Source: Flavobacterium succinicans
Lineage (GTDB): Bacteria > Bacteroidota > Bacteroidia > Flavobacteriales > Flavobacteriaceae
Assembly (NCBI RefSeq): GCF_001662485.1
Contig: NZ_JMTM01000046.1
Location: 310,001 to 374,000 of the forward strand
Length of the DNA stretch: 64,000 nucleotides
Direction of reading: 5' to 3'
Translations under genes and position numbers: made by a program
Part shown: positions 27,219-35,259 of the stretch, in pieces
How the letters are laid out: each line of letters begins with the position of its first letter
How positions within the stretch are numbered: the first letter of the stretch is position 1
Notes under the pieces: model-generated
What the model was told of the DNA's origin: nothing
Databases searched by the model: none
Seen by the model: the letters and a program-made list of their open reading frames with translations, nothing else

Positions 27219-29720
27219 ATGAAAAAATCAATTTTATATCTCATTATACTTCTATTTGCATCAGTTGCTGTTGTAAATGCACAAACTAAGGTTAGTGGTA
27301 TTGTGGTCGATAAAGCCAATCAACCAATTCCCTATGCTAATGTTGTGTTTAAAAATTCTAATGTTGGAATTGTATCTAACGAAGATGGGCGTTTTTACAT
27401 TGAGTCTCCAAAAACCTATACGGTTTTAGTAATTACTTCAGCTGGTTTTTCTGATAAGGAAATCACCTTGGAAAAGGCGGTGAGTTACAATTTTAAAATT
27501 GTATTGAAAGAAATGGAGGAATTGAATGAAGTGGTTATTTTTACTGGTAAAACTTCTAAAAAAAACAACCCGGCCTTAGATATTTTGCGTAAAATTTGGG
27601 AACGCAAACGCAAAAACGGTTTGTACCAATTCAATCAATATCAAATGGAAAAGTATGAGAAGATTGAATTTGACATGAACACCATTGACAGTGCTTTTAT
27701 GAAGAATAAAATTTTCAAAGGCATGGAGTTTGTCTTTAAACAAGTCGATACGTCAAAAGTTACTGGAAAAACCTATTTGCCCATTTTTATCAACGAAGCT
27801 TTGTATGATGTGTATGGAGATAATAGCCTCAAGAAAGTCAAAGAAATCAATAAAGCCAATAAAACTTCTGGATTTAATGGAAATCAACAAATACTAGCTT
27901 TTGTCAAAGATTTGTATTCTGATTATAATATCTATGACAATCATTTAACTTTTTTCGATAAAAGTTTTACAAGTCCACTTTCTAGAACAGGGATTGATGT
28001 CTATAATTATGTATTGCGTGATAGTGCATTAATCGACAACAAATGGTGTTTTAATATTGTTTTCTATCCAAGACGTAAAAACGAATTGACCTTTAAAGGA
28101 GATTTTTGGGTAAACGACACCACTTTTGCCATTAAGAAAATCAATATGGCGGTAACCAAGAGCGCCAATATTAACTGGGTAAAAGACATTTATATCGAAC
28201 AAGAATTTGAGGTAATGAACGACTCTGTTTTTCTTTTAACTCGAGATTATTTAATGTCGGATTTTGCGTTAAACAAAAAAGAAAAGTCTAAGGGGGTATA
28301 TGGCAAAAGAACCACTTTTTATCGCAATCATGAGTTTAACAAACCCAAATCTCCTGCTTTTTACAAAGACGAAGTCAATTTTATAGACAACGAAGTCTAC
28401 AATAAACCCGAAGAATATTGGGAAGAGCATCGCTTTGAAAAACTCTCCAAAGACGAAAAAGGCGTTTACAAAATGCTTGACACCTTGCAAACCGTCAAAA
28501 AGTTTAAGCAATTGTACAGCTTGGTTTCTATCTTAGGAAGTGGTTATGTAGAGTTCAATAACTTTGATTTTGGTAATGTTTTTTCCACCTTTGGTTATAA
28601 CGAAGTAGAGGGCATTCGACTTCGTTTGGGCGGAAGAACCTATTTTGGCCCCAATGACCCCTGGCGCGTTCAGGCTTTTACAGCCTATGGTTTTAATGAT
28701 CAAAAATTCAAATATGGCGTTTCTGGGAAATGGATGGTCGATAAGAAAAACCGAATCATTATCTCGGGAGGAAATCGAAGAGATATCGAACAAATCGGTG
28801 CCAGTTTGACCACGACCAATGATGTCTTGGGACGAAGTTTTGCCTCCTCGGCTTTGTTTACTACAGGAAACAACGGAAAACTTACGAATATCAATCTTAC
28901 CAGTTTTTCGTTCGAGATTGAACCTTTTAAGAATTGGACCTTTCAAACCGGGATTTCACATCGCACCTTGGTTTCAGCCTCGCCAACCTTTAGTTTAGAT
29001 TATTATACCACTTTGCCATCGGCTTCGAATCCTCTAGGTGTTACAAAAAGTGAGGTGAAACAGTCCGAAGCAAATCTTCAAATTGAGTACACTCCCAACC
29101 GAAAAACCATTGGGTTTGGCGTAGAACGAGATATTGTAGACAGTCCGTACAGTCGTGTTTTTGTCAATTTTAGCCACGGATTCAAAGGTGTCTTAAATAG
29201 TGACTTTAGATATGATAAAATTCAGGTGTATTACAAACAGCCGTTCATTATCGGACCACTCGGAAGAACCAATTTAATTTTAGAAGCCGGAAAAACATTT
29301 GGCACCATTCCTTTAGGATTGATGAGCGTTATTCCTGGGAATCAAACGTATTTCAGTATCGAGAATACCTTCAATAATCTGAATTTCTACGAATTCATAA
29401 GCGATCAATACGTAACCTTACAATGGAATCACAACTTTCAAGGGCGTTTGTTTGCTCGAATTCCCTTCATGCGAAAGCTCAATTGGCGAGAGGTCGTAGG
29501 GGTAAAAGGCGTTTATGGAACAATCTCAGAGGCCAACAGAGCGATCAATGCTTCTGGATTACCTTATGTTGCTCCCGAGAACATCTATTGGGAATACAGT
29601 GCCGGAATTGGAAATATTTTCAAAGTATTTAGAATAGATTTTGCATGGCGCGGTAGCTATCTCAACACGCCCGATGCGCAAAATTTTACAGTCAAAGGAA
29701 CCTTTGGGTTTAATTTTTAG
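27219..29720 (+). CDS. Outer-membrane DUF5686 protein with carboxypeptidase-like regulatory domain
   Basis: An 833-residue protein with a signal peptide (MKKSILYLIILLFASVAVVNAQ), an N-terminal CarboxypepD_reg-like beta-sandwich (KVSGIVVDKANQPIPYANVVFKNSNVG...), a DUF5686 middle region and a C-terminal beta-barrel-like region ending in VKGTFGFNF. Length and architecture fit the DUF5686 family of Bacteroidota, which is presumed to sit in the outer membrane; function unknown. The start at 27219 fits the signal peptide; the upstream codons (from 27201) lie in the hairpin and T run. Confidence 0.88.
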   Translation: MKKSILYLIILLFASVAVVNAQTKVSGIVVDKANQPIPYANVVFKNSNVGIVSNEDGRFYIESPKTYTVLVITSAGFSDKEITLEKAVSYNFKIVLKEMEELNEVVIFTGKTSKKNNPALDILRKIWERKRKNGLYQFNQYQMEKYEKIEFDMNTIDSAFMKNKIFKGMEFVFKQVDTSKVTGKTYLPIFINEALYDVYGDNSLKKVKEINKANKTSGFNGNQQILAFVKDLYSDYNIYDNHLTFFDKSFTSPLSRTGIDVYNYVLRDSALIDNKWCFNIVFYPRRKNELTFKGDFWVNDTTFAIKKINMAVTKSANINWVKDIYIEQEFEVMNDSVFLLTRDYLMSDFALNKKEKSKGVYGKRTTFYRNHEFNKPKSPAFYKDEVNFIDNEVYNKPEEYWEEHRFEKLSKDEKGVYKMLDTLQTVKKFKQLYSLVSILGSGYVEFNNFDFGNVFSTFGYNEVEGIRLRLGGRTYFGPNDPWRVQAFTAYGFNDQKFKYGVSGKWMVDKKNRIIISGGNRRDIEQIGASLTTTNDVLGRSFASSALFTTGNNGKLTNINLTSFSFEIEPFKNWTFQTGISHRTLVSASPTFSLDYYTTLPSASNPLGVTKSEVKQSEANLQIEYTPNRKTIGFGVERDIVDSPYSRVFVNFSHGFKGVLNSDFRYDKIQVYYKQPFIIGPLGRTNLILEAGKTFGTIPLGLMSVIPGNQTYFSIENTFNNLNFYEFISDQYVTLQWNHNFQGRLFARIPFMRKLNWREVVGVKGVYGTISEANRAINASGLPYVAPENIYWEYSAGIGNIFKVFRIDFAWRGSYLNTPDAQNFTVKGTFGFNF

Positions 29721-29728
29721 GAGCTCAT

Positions 29729-29793
29729 CCAGCTGTACGCTATATCTCTAGTGGCGAACCCCGCCACTAGAGGATGCCGCTTCCATCTGGGCT
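29729..29793 (-). repeat. Variable-stem hairpin repeat, copy B (inverted)
   Basis: Same stem and loop as copy A but on the minus strand: stem at 29747-29756 with 29762-29771, loop GGGTT when read on the minus strand, flanks AGCGGCATCC and GATATAGCG, outer helix CCAG/CTGG. Copies A and B therefore bracket pdhB and the DUF5686 gene as an inverted pair about 3.8 kb apart. Confidence 0.85.
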
Positions 29794-29805
29794 AAACACT
29801 CGATT

Positions 29806-30414
29806 ATGCAAGAACCTTTTTCGTTATTAATTGCCCAAGAAACAGTTTTCAAAACTATAGCCGAAAAGTACGGCTTGCCCACCATTCCACAACGTCCCGA
29901 AGGTTTCGAGACACTCGTGCTTTTAATTTTAGAACAGCAAGTTTCTATAGATTCTGCCAAAGCGACTTTTTTGCGAGTAAAAGAAGTGGCTAAACCCTTT
30001 TCTCCAGCAATGGTTGTGCAACTCAATGATGAACAATTGAGAGCAGTGGGTGTTAGTCGTCAAAAAATAACCTATATCAAAGCCTTAGCCGCTGCACTGC
30101 TTTCAAAAGAATTGGTTCTTGAAGAATTATCTTCACTTTCGGCCGAAGTAGTTCGCGAAAAATTAATCAAAATAAAAGGAATCGGCCATTGGACTATCGA
30201 TATTTATTTGATGTTTTCGCTACAAGCACAAGATTTGCTACCCCTTGGAGATATAGCCGTGGTAAATACCTTCAAAGAATTATTTGATCTACACGACAAA
30301 GAGCAGATGGAGCAGCGCGCAGAACAGTGGAAACCCCATCGTTCTTTTGCTACTTATTTGTTATGGCATCACTATTTGTGCAAACGCAACCGAAAAGTGG
30401 TTTATAATCCTTAA
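29806..30414 (+). CDS. DNA-3-methyladenine glycosylase II family protein
   Basis: Helix-hairpin-helix-GPD base excision repair glycosylase of the AlkA type, 202 residues. The HhH motif IKGIGHWTIDIYLMFSLQAQDLLPLGDIAV contains the Asp (in LGD) expected to be catalytic. Earlier LILEQQVSIDSAKATFLRV is the conserved substrate-pocket helix. It lacks the N-terminal domain of E. coli AlkA, like many short homologues. The start codon lies 13 bases past repeat copy B. Confidence 0.88.
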   Translation: MQEPFSLLIAQETVFKTIAEKYGLPTIPQRPEGFETLVLLILEQQVSIDSAKATFLRVKEVAKPFSPAMVVQLNDEQLRAVGVSRQKITYIKALAAALLSKELVLEELSSLSAEVVREKLIKIKGIGHWTIDIYLMFSLQAQDLLPLGDIAVVNTFKELFDLHDKEQMEQRAEQWKPHRSFATYLLWHHYLCKRNRKVVYNP

Positions 30415-30453
30415 TTGCCGAAAACGTTATAGTTATATATCCTTATTTTTTTC

Positions 30454-30483
30454 TTGTAAAAACGTTCGGTTTGCATACTTTTG
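30454..30483 (+). promoter_or_regulatory. Promoter of ppa
   Basis: TTG (30454-30456), 19-base spacer and TACTTTTG (30476-30483) fit the Bacteroidota -33/-7 consensus. The predicted start of transcription is about 25 bases before the ppa ATG. Confidence 0.65.
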
Positions 30484-30517
30484 CAAAAATTTTATATAAA
30501 GCTAAGAGGTAATAAAA

Positions 30518-31048
30518 ATGACTGCAGACAAATTAAAAACTTTCGATGTATTGATCGAAATACCAAGAGGAAGTAGAAACAAATACGAGTACGATTTTGC
30601 TATTAAAAGAATGCGTTTTGATAGAATGTTATTCTCTTCTATGATGTATCCAGCAGATTATGGATTTATTCCAGAAACATTGGCCTTAGATGGCGATCCA
30701 TTGGATGTTTTGGTATTGGTAAATGAACCAACGTTTCCTGGATGTGTGATGGAAGTAAAGCCAATTGGCGTTTTTCACATGGCAGACGATAAGGGGCCAG
30801 ATGAAAAAGTAATCTGTGTGCCTGTTTCTGATCCAATTTGGAATTCATTAGAAAATCTTTCAGATGTAAATCCACACTTATTAAAAGAGATTGAACATTT
30901 CTTTCAAGTATACAAAGATTTGGAAAACAAAAAAGTAGATGTTGAAGGTTGGGGAGACGTGAATGAAGCGTATGCAATCATTAAAGAATGTACCAAGCGT
31001 TTTGATGATATCGAAAATAAACCAGAGGGATTATTTAGTATTAAATAA
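30518..31048 (+). CDS. ppa: Soluble inorganic pyrophosphatase
   Basis: Cytoplasmic family I pyrophosphatase that hydrolyses PPi to two phosphates. The signature DGDPLDVLVL with its metal-binding Asp residues, the EIPRGSRNKYEYD substrate loop and YPADYGFIPET are present; 176 residues. It is followed by a terminator and then the membrane-bound pyrophosphatase gene. Confidence 0.96.
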   Translation: MTADKLKTFDVLIEIPRGSRNKYEYDFAIKRMRFDRMLFSSMMYPADYGFIPETLALDGDPLDVLVLVNEPTFPGCVMEVKPIGVFHMADDKGPDEKVICVPVSDPIWNSLENLSDVNPHLLKEIEHFFQVYKDLENKKVDVEGWGDVNEAYAIIKECTKRFDDIENKPEGLFSIK

Positions 31049-31070
31049 TTTTAACCATCAAAATTTATAA

Positions 31071-31107
31071 AAAAAGCAATACTCAGCAATGAGTGTTGCT
31101 TTTTTTG
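31071..31107 (+). terminator. Terminator after ppa
   Basis: Eleven-bp stem (31075-31085 with 31090-31100, one G-U pair), GCAA loop and seven T. Confidence 0.85.
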
Positions 31108-31160
31108 TTTAAATTCGTTACCAACTAGATTATTTAACTAACCAAAAAATATTTTTTTTT

Positions 31161-33713
31161 ATGAATACATTTATGATTTATGTGCCTATTGTGATGGCGC
31201 TTATTGGACTTTTGTTCATGTGGGTAAAAAGAGCTTGGGTGCTCAAACAAGATGCTGGTGATGGCAAAATGAAGGAGATATCAGATTATATTTATGAAGG
31301 AGCTTTAGCTTTTTTAAAAGCAGAATATAGATTATTGGCCGTGTTTGTTCTTTTAGCAAGTGCGGTTTTGGCAGGAATCACTTTTTTACCTGGTGTAAAG
31401 ACTCATTTGTTAATAGTTATCGCCTTTGTTTTTGGAGCATTTTTCTCGGCTTGGGCTGGAAATATGGGAATGAAAATTGCCACCAAAACCAATGTAAGAA
31501 CTACTCAAGCCGCACGTACTAGTTTACCTCAAGCTTTGAAAGTATCTTTTGGTGGAGGAACCGTAATGGGATTAGGTGTAGCCGGTTTAGCTGTTTTAGG
31601 GTTAACCGGTTTTTTTATTATCTTTTTCAGAATCTTTATGAATGGCGAATGGACTTCTACCGAAGACATGACGATTGTTTTAGAAACCTTAGCTGGTTTT
31701 TCTTTAGGAGCCGAGTCTATTGCTTTGTTTGCCCGAGTTGGTGGTGGAATTTATACCAAAGCGGCAGATGTTGGTGCCGATTTAGTTGGAAAAGTAGAGG
31801 CTGGAATTCCTGAAGACGATCCAAGAAACCCTGCAACTATCGCAGATAACGTTGGTGACAATGTGGGAGATGTTGCTGGAATGGGAGCCGATTTATTTGG
31901 ATCCTATGTAGCGACTGTATTGGCAGCTATGGTTCTTGGAAACTACGTGATTAAAGATATGGGCGGGAAAATTGAGGATGCCTTTGGCGGAATCGGTCCT
32001 ATTTTATTGCCGATGGCGATTGCTGGTTTCGGAATTTTGTTTTCTATCATCGGAACCATGTTGGTAAAAATCAGTAGTGATGATGCCAAAGAAGCTCAAG
32101 TACAAAAAGCCTTAAATATCGGAAACTGGGTGTCTATTGGGTTGACATTAATCGCATGTTACTTTTTAGTACAATATATGTTACCTACGACCATGAAAAT
32201 GGAGTTTTATGGCGAAGGAATGAAAGACATCGACTCAATGCGTGTTTTCTATGCAACGATTGTAGGTTTGATCGTGGGTGGAACGATTTCTTCCGTAACG
32301 GAATATTACACGGGCTTAGGTACAAAACCAGTAATGGCTATCGTTCAAAAATCATCAACTGGAGCTGGAACTAATGTAATCGCTGGTTTAGCAACAGGGA
32401 TGATTTCTACTTTCCCAACGGTTTTATTATTTGCAGCAGCCATTTGGACTTCTTATGCTTTGGCTGGGTTTTATGGTGTGGCTTTAGCGGCTTCTGCAAT
32501 GATGGCGACTACCGCTATGCAATTAGCAATTGATGCATTTGGGCCAATTTCTGATAATGCAGGAGGGATTGCTGAAATGAGTGAATTACCGAAAGAAGTA
32601 CGCACCAGAACCGATATTTTGGATTCTGTTGGAAACACTACCGCAGCAACTGGAAAAGGTTTTGCGATTGCTTCTGCGGCATTAACTTCATTGGCTTTGT
32701 TTGCAGCTTATGTAACTTTTACAGGAATTGATGGAATCAATATTTTTAAAGCGCCTGTTTTAGCGATGCTATTTGTGGGTGGAATGATTCCTGTGGTTTT
32801 CTCTGCTTTAGCAATGAATTCTGTTGGAAAAGCTGCGATGGATATGGTGTACGAAGTACGCCGTCAGTTCAAAGAAATTCCAGGAATTATGGAAGGAACA
32901 GGAAAACCCGAATATGGCAAATGTGTAGAAATTTCCACCAAAGCCGCTTTACGCGAAATGATGTTGCCTGGTATATTAACCATTGGTTTTCCAATTGCTA
33001 TTGTGCTACTTGGTAAATTAGTTTACGGTGATAACAACCAATTGATTGCTGAAATGTTAGGAGGCTATATGGCTGGAGTAACTGTGTCTGGAGTATTATG
33101 GGCAGTTTTCCAAAATAACGCTGGAGGTGCTTGGGACAATGCTAAGAAATCTTTCGAAGCTGGGGTTATGATCAATGGAGAAATGACCTACAAAGGTTCT
33201 GACGCACACAAAGCGGCGGTAACAGGAGATACAGTGGGAGACCCTTTCAAAGATACCTCTGGGCCATCTATGAACATTTTGATCAAATTAACTTGTTTGA
33301 TTGGATTAGTGATTGCTCCTATCTTAGGAAGTGGTCATGCTGATACCGCTGCAACGGCGTCTTGTTGCACAGGTGGAGCTAAAACAGAAATGATGTGCGA
33401 AGCCAAAAAATGCGACCCAGCTAAAATGGCCACTATGACCAAAGACGAATGTGCAGCGATGTGCAAAGAAAATGGTTGTTCAGAAGAATGTACCGCCAAA
33501 TGTTTGTCAATGTACGATGCCGATGGAAAATTTGTGGGCGAAAAAACACAAACCATCAAATTGACTACGATGAAAGATGTTCGTGTGGAAATGACCAATG
33601 ATAACGGAAAAACCAAAGCGACAGTAACTACTACCGCCAACGGAACTACAACTACTCAAACTTTCGAAGGAACTGAGGAAGAAGTGAAAGCGAAAGTAAA
33701 TGCTTTGAAATAA
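31161..33713 (+). CDS. hppA: Membrane-bound ion-translocating pyrophosphatase with a Cys-rich C-terminal tail
   Basis: Uses PPi hydrolysis to pump Na+ and/or H+ across the inner membrane. Catalytic segments are [22 protein letters not shown] starts and [21 protein letters not shown] in part, plus [10 protein letters not shown]. The [10 protein letters not shown] motif has Ala where K+-independent enzymes have Lys, which predicts a K+-dependent, probably Na+-pumping type. About residues 1-725 form the normal enzyme. Residues about 730-850 are an extra tail with nine Cys ([30 protein letters not shown]) followed by a Thr-rich, beta-like segment. By family topology the C-terminus faces the periplasm. 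The tail's role is unknown; metal binding or a redox role is only a guess. Confidence 0.95.
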   Translation: MNTFMIYVPIVMALIGLLFMWVKRAWVLKQDAGDGKMKEISDYIYEGALAFLKAEYRLLAVFVLLASAVLAGITFLPGVKTHLLIVIAFVFGAFFSAWAGNMGMKIATKTNVRTTQAARTSLPQALKVSFGGGTVMGLGVAGLAVLGLTGFFIIFFRIFMNGEWTSTEDMTIVLETLAGFSLGAESIALFARVGGGIYTKAADVGADLVGKVEAGIPEDDPRNPATIADNVGDNVGDVAGMGADLFGSYVATVLAAMVLGNYVIKDMGGKIEDAFGGIGPILLPMAIAGFGILFSIIGTMLVKISSDDAKEAQVQKALNIGNWVSIGLTLIACYFLVQYMLPTTMKMEFYGEGMKDIDSMRVFYATIVGLIVGGTISSVTEYYTGLGTKPVMAIVQKSSTGAGTNVIAGLATGMISTFPTVLLFAAAIWTSYALAGFYGVALAASAMMATTAMQLAIDAFGPISDNAGGIAEMSELPKEVRTRTDILDSVGNTTAATGKGFAIASAALTSLALFAAYVTFTGIDGINIFKAPVLAMLFVGGMIPVVFSALAMNSVGKAAMDMVYEVRRQFKEIPGIMEGTGKPEYGKCVEISTKAALREMMLPGILTIGFPIAIVLLGKLVYGDNNQLIAEMLGGYMAGVTVSGVLWAVFQNNAGGAWDNAKKSFEAGVMINGEMTYKGSDAHKAAVTGDTVGDPFKDTSGPSMNILIKLTCLIGLVIAPILGSGHADTAATASCCTGGAKTEMMCEAKKCDPAKMATMTKDECAAMCKENGCSEECTAKCLSMYDADGKFVGEKTQTIKLTTMKDVRVEMTNDNGKTKATVTTTANGTTTTQTFEGTEEEVKAKVNALK

Positions 33714-33735
33714 TTATTCATTTATATTACATGAA

Positions 33736-33764
33736 AATGCCTCTAAATTTTAGAGGCATTTTTT
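33736..33764. terminator. Bidirectional terminator between hppA and the toxin gene
   Basis: Perfect 10-bp stem AATGCCTCTA/TAGAGGCATT (33736-33745, 33751-33760) with a T run on the right and AAAA on the left. It ends hppA and marks the left edge of the defence island. Confidence 0.85.
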
Positions 33765-33765
33765 A

Positions 33766-34227
33766 TTAAAGTTGGTCTTTAATTGCAATCAATTCCTTTT
33801 CTATATTCAAATCGATAAATTCAGATTTTAGCATGCATTTCAGAAGTCTTTTCAAAAAGACATTTGGTAATTTTTCTTTCAGAATAAGATTTTTTTCGTT
33901 ATATTTTAGAAAAGAAGATAGGTTTTCTCTGCGAACATTATTTCTGAAAAAGACAAAAGTATCTTTAGCAAAACTAAATTTGTTTTTACCAAGTTCTACT
34001 TCTTTTTGTATAAAAAAGTATGGAATGTTTCCAACAACAGAGCAACCAAAATTACCAGATGGCAAGTTCATTTTGTTTTGAGAGGTTGTCAAAGTGTGAA
34101 TAATATATCCAAATTCATCATTGCGATTTAATACAATCATAAATTTGTCTTTGCTACCGTTTCCATCCTGAAATTGATAATCTTCGATCAATACTAAATG
34201 GCCTTGTTGTAAAATTTCGTCAAGCAT
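33766..34227 (-). CDS. Probable toxin of a Panacea (PanAT) toxin-antitoxin pair
   Basis: A 153-residue protein not assigned to a family with certainty. Its first half is beta-rich (HLVLIEDYQFQDGN, DKFMIVLNRND, YIIHTLTTSQ), faintly like PemK/MazF-type folds, and its C-terminus is a basic helical region. It follows the Panacea-domain gene after seven bases on the same strand, in the antitoxin-then-toxin order. The call as toxin rests mainly on this pairing. It is bounded by a terminator on the hppA side. Confidence 0.55.
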   Translation of the reverse strand: MLDEILQQGHLVLIEDYQFQDGNGSKDKFMIVLNRNDEFGYIIHTLTTSQNKMNLPSGNFGCSVVGNIPYFFIQKEVELGKNKFSFAKDTFVFFRNNVRRENLSSFLKYNEKNLILKEKLPNVFLKRLLKCMLKSEFIDLNIEKELIAIKDQL

Positions 34228-34234
34228 ATTAAAT

Positions 34235-34849
34235 TTAACTTATGCTTTCCTGAAAAGATAAAGCTTCAAATGAGGATTTTGCTGCCATTTGTAAAATAGG
34301 ATTGTTTTCTAATAAATCACTAAATTCAATAGAATGATTCGTGATTTTACCTATTTGTTTAAAATGATCTTTTAAGTTGTGTTCAGAAACCATTTTGTGC
34401 CAAAGCGAACCTTCTTCATGAAGGAAATGAATTAATTGTGCAGCGGTCCAATTTCCGTATTTGAAAACAATAGTTGCTAACAACTTTAATTCATATCTGT
34501 TAAAGAGACTTTCATCGAAATTACCATTAGGCTTCAAAAAAACTTCTTCGGAATTTCTATCGGAATTGAATTTTTTTTCTAATTGGATAGCTTGTAATAA
34601 TGATAACTCTTTGCCTTGATAACAGAAAACTTCTTGATGCTTGATTTCGTTATATACATCAATAGCAACAGGTCCATTTTCCCAAACTTTATAGTCAAGC
34701 CAAGTTACAGGAGTTCCTGTTTCCTTTATGGAAGTTTCGTCTAGAATATATAATAGTTTCAACGTTTTGGTCATAGATAGATAGTCTATCTGTGAGGCAA
34801 AATAGTTCAAAACATTCCCGATTTTGTCGTTATTGATTCGTCTAAACAT
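34235..34849 (-). CDS. Panacea-domain (DUF4065/SocA-like) antitoxin
   Basis: A 204-residue protein with the Panacea/DUF4065 pattern: DYLSMTKTLKLLYILDE, then TWLDYKVWENGPVAIDVYNEI, and a later YGNWTAAQLIHFLHEEGSLWHKM. In PanAT systems Panacea proteins neutralise diverse, unrelated toxins encoded next to them. A perfect -7 box lies upstream at 34895-34902 (minus). Confidence 0.8.
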   Translation of the reverse strand: MFRRINNDKIGNVLNYFASQIDYLSMTKTLKLLYILDETSIKETGTPVTWLDYKVWENGPVAIDVYNEIKHQEVFCYQGKELSLLQAIQLEKKFNSDRNSEEVFLKPNGNFDESLFNRYELKLLATIVFKYGNWTAAQLIHFLHEEGSLWHKMVSEHNLKDHFKQIGKITNHSIEFSDLLENNPILQMAAKSSFEALSFQESIS

Positions 34850-34894
34850 ACGTAAATATAAAGAAATAGTTCAATATTCTTCGTTAAAGGACTG

Positions 34895-34902
34895 CAAATG
34901 TA
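34895..34902 (-). promoter_or_regulatory. Candidate -7 box of the PanAT operon
   Basis: On the minus strand TACATTTG matches TAnnTTTG about 45 bases before the antitoxin ATG. No clear TTG -33 box; it lies just after the XRE gene's stop, so the two units are probably separable. Confidence 0.45.
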
Positions 34903-34906
34903 ATGT

Positions 34907-35158
34907 TTATTTATTGATTTTTAAATCTTTGATTAATTCTGTTGCTTCAACATTTAATGCAAAAGCAATCTTTAGCATTGTTCCTACTTTCATTTCTTGT
35001 TTTCCTTTAATGTACTTTCTTAAATTCTCTACGTCCATATCAGCATCGTGGGCAACTTCCCTAGTTTTCAACCCTTTTTCTTTGATAATCTCCTCAATAC
35101 GATTCCCTAAAAGAAAAATTTCTTGTTTCATTTCCGATTTCCGAACTCTTTTTTCCAT
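34907..35158 (-). CDS. XRE-family (Cro/C1-type) transcriptional regulator
   Basis: An 83-residue helix-turn-helix protein: LGNRIEEIIKEKGLKTREVAHDADMDVENLRKYIKGKQEMKVGTMLKIAFALNVEATELI spans the whole five-helix domain in pieces. The start could be residue 1 or the Met at residue 10. It is divergent from mod with a 101-base shared promoter region carrying two palindromes, which suggests that it is a controller protein of the restriction-modification system. Confidence 0.85.
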   Translation of the reverse strand: MEKRVRKSEMKQEIFLLGNRIEEIIKEKGLKTREVAHDADMDVENLRKYIKGKQEMKVGTMLKIAFALNVEATELIKDLKINK

Positions 35159-35163
35159 ATTTG

Positions 35164-35176
35164 GAAAGTTACTTTC
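35164..35176. promoter_or_regulatory. Palindromic operator candidate at the XRE start
   Basis: GAAAGTTACTTTC is a perfect 6+1+6 palindrome five bases upstream of the XRE start codon. A good position for autorepression; the binding protein is inferred. Confidence 0.45.
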
Positions 35177-35196
35177 GTCGTATTAAATAAGAGTGA

Positions 35197-35220
35197 TTGT
35201 AAATATCAGATTGTTTACAA
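35197..35220. promoter_or_regulatory. Inverted repeat overlapping the mod -33 box
   Basis: TTGTAAA (35197-35203) and TTTACAA (35214-35220), ten bases apart, form a second palindrome. Its right arm begins one base after the TTG of the predicted mod promoter. Confidence 0.45.
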
Positions 35221-35241
35221 CTGATTTATTAATTATATTTG
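35211..35241 (+). promoter_or_regulatory. Promoter of the mod-res operon
   Basis: TTG (35211-35213), 20-base spacer and TATATTTG (35234-35241). The predicted transcription start is only about 12 bases before the mod ATG, so the leader is very short. Confidence 0.6.
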
Positions 35242-35259
35242 AAAAAATTAATGATCTAA

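Noticed and set aside
28533..28946. 137-residue minus-strand frame inside the DUF5686 gene
   Set aside because: Antisense shadow without family features.
29423..29632. Plus-strand frame inside the end of the DUF5686 gene
   Set aside because: Out-of-frame shadow on the same strand.
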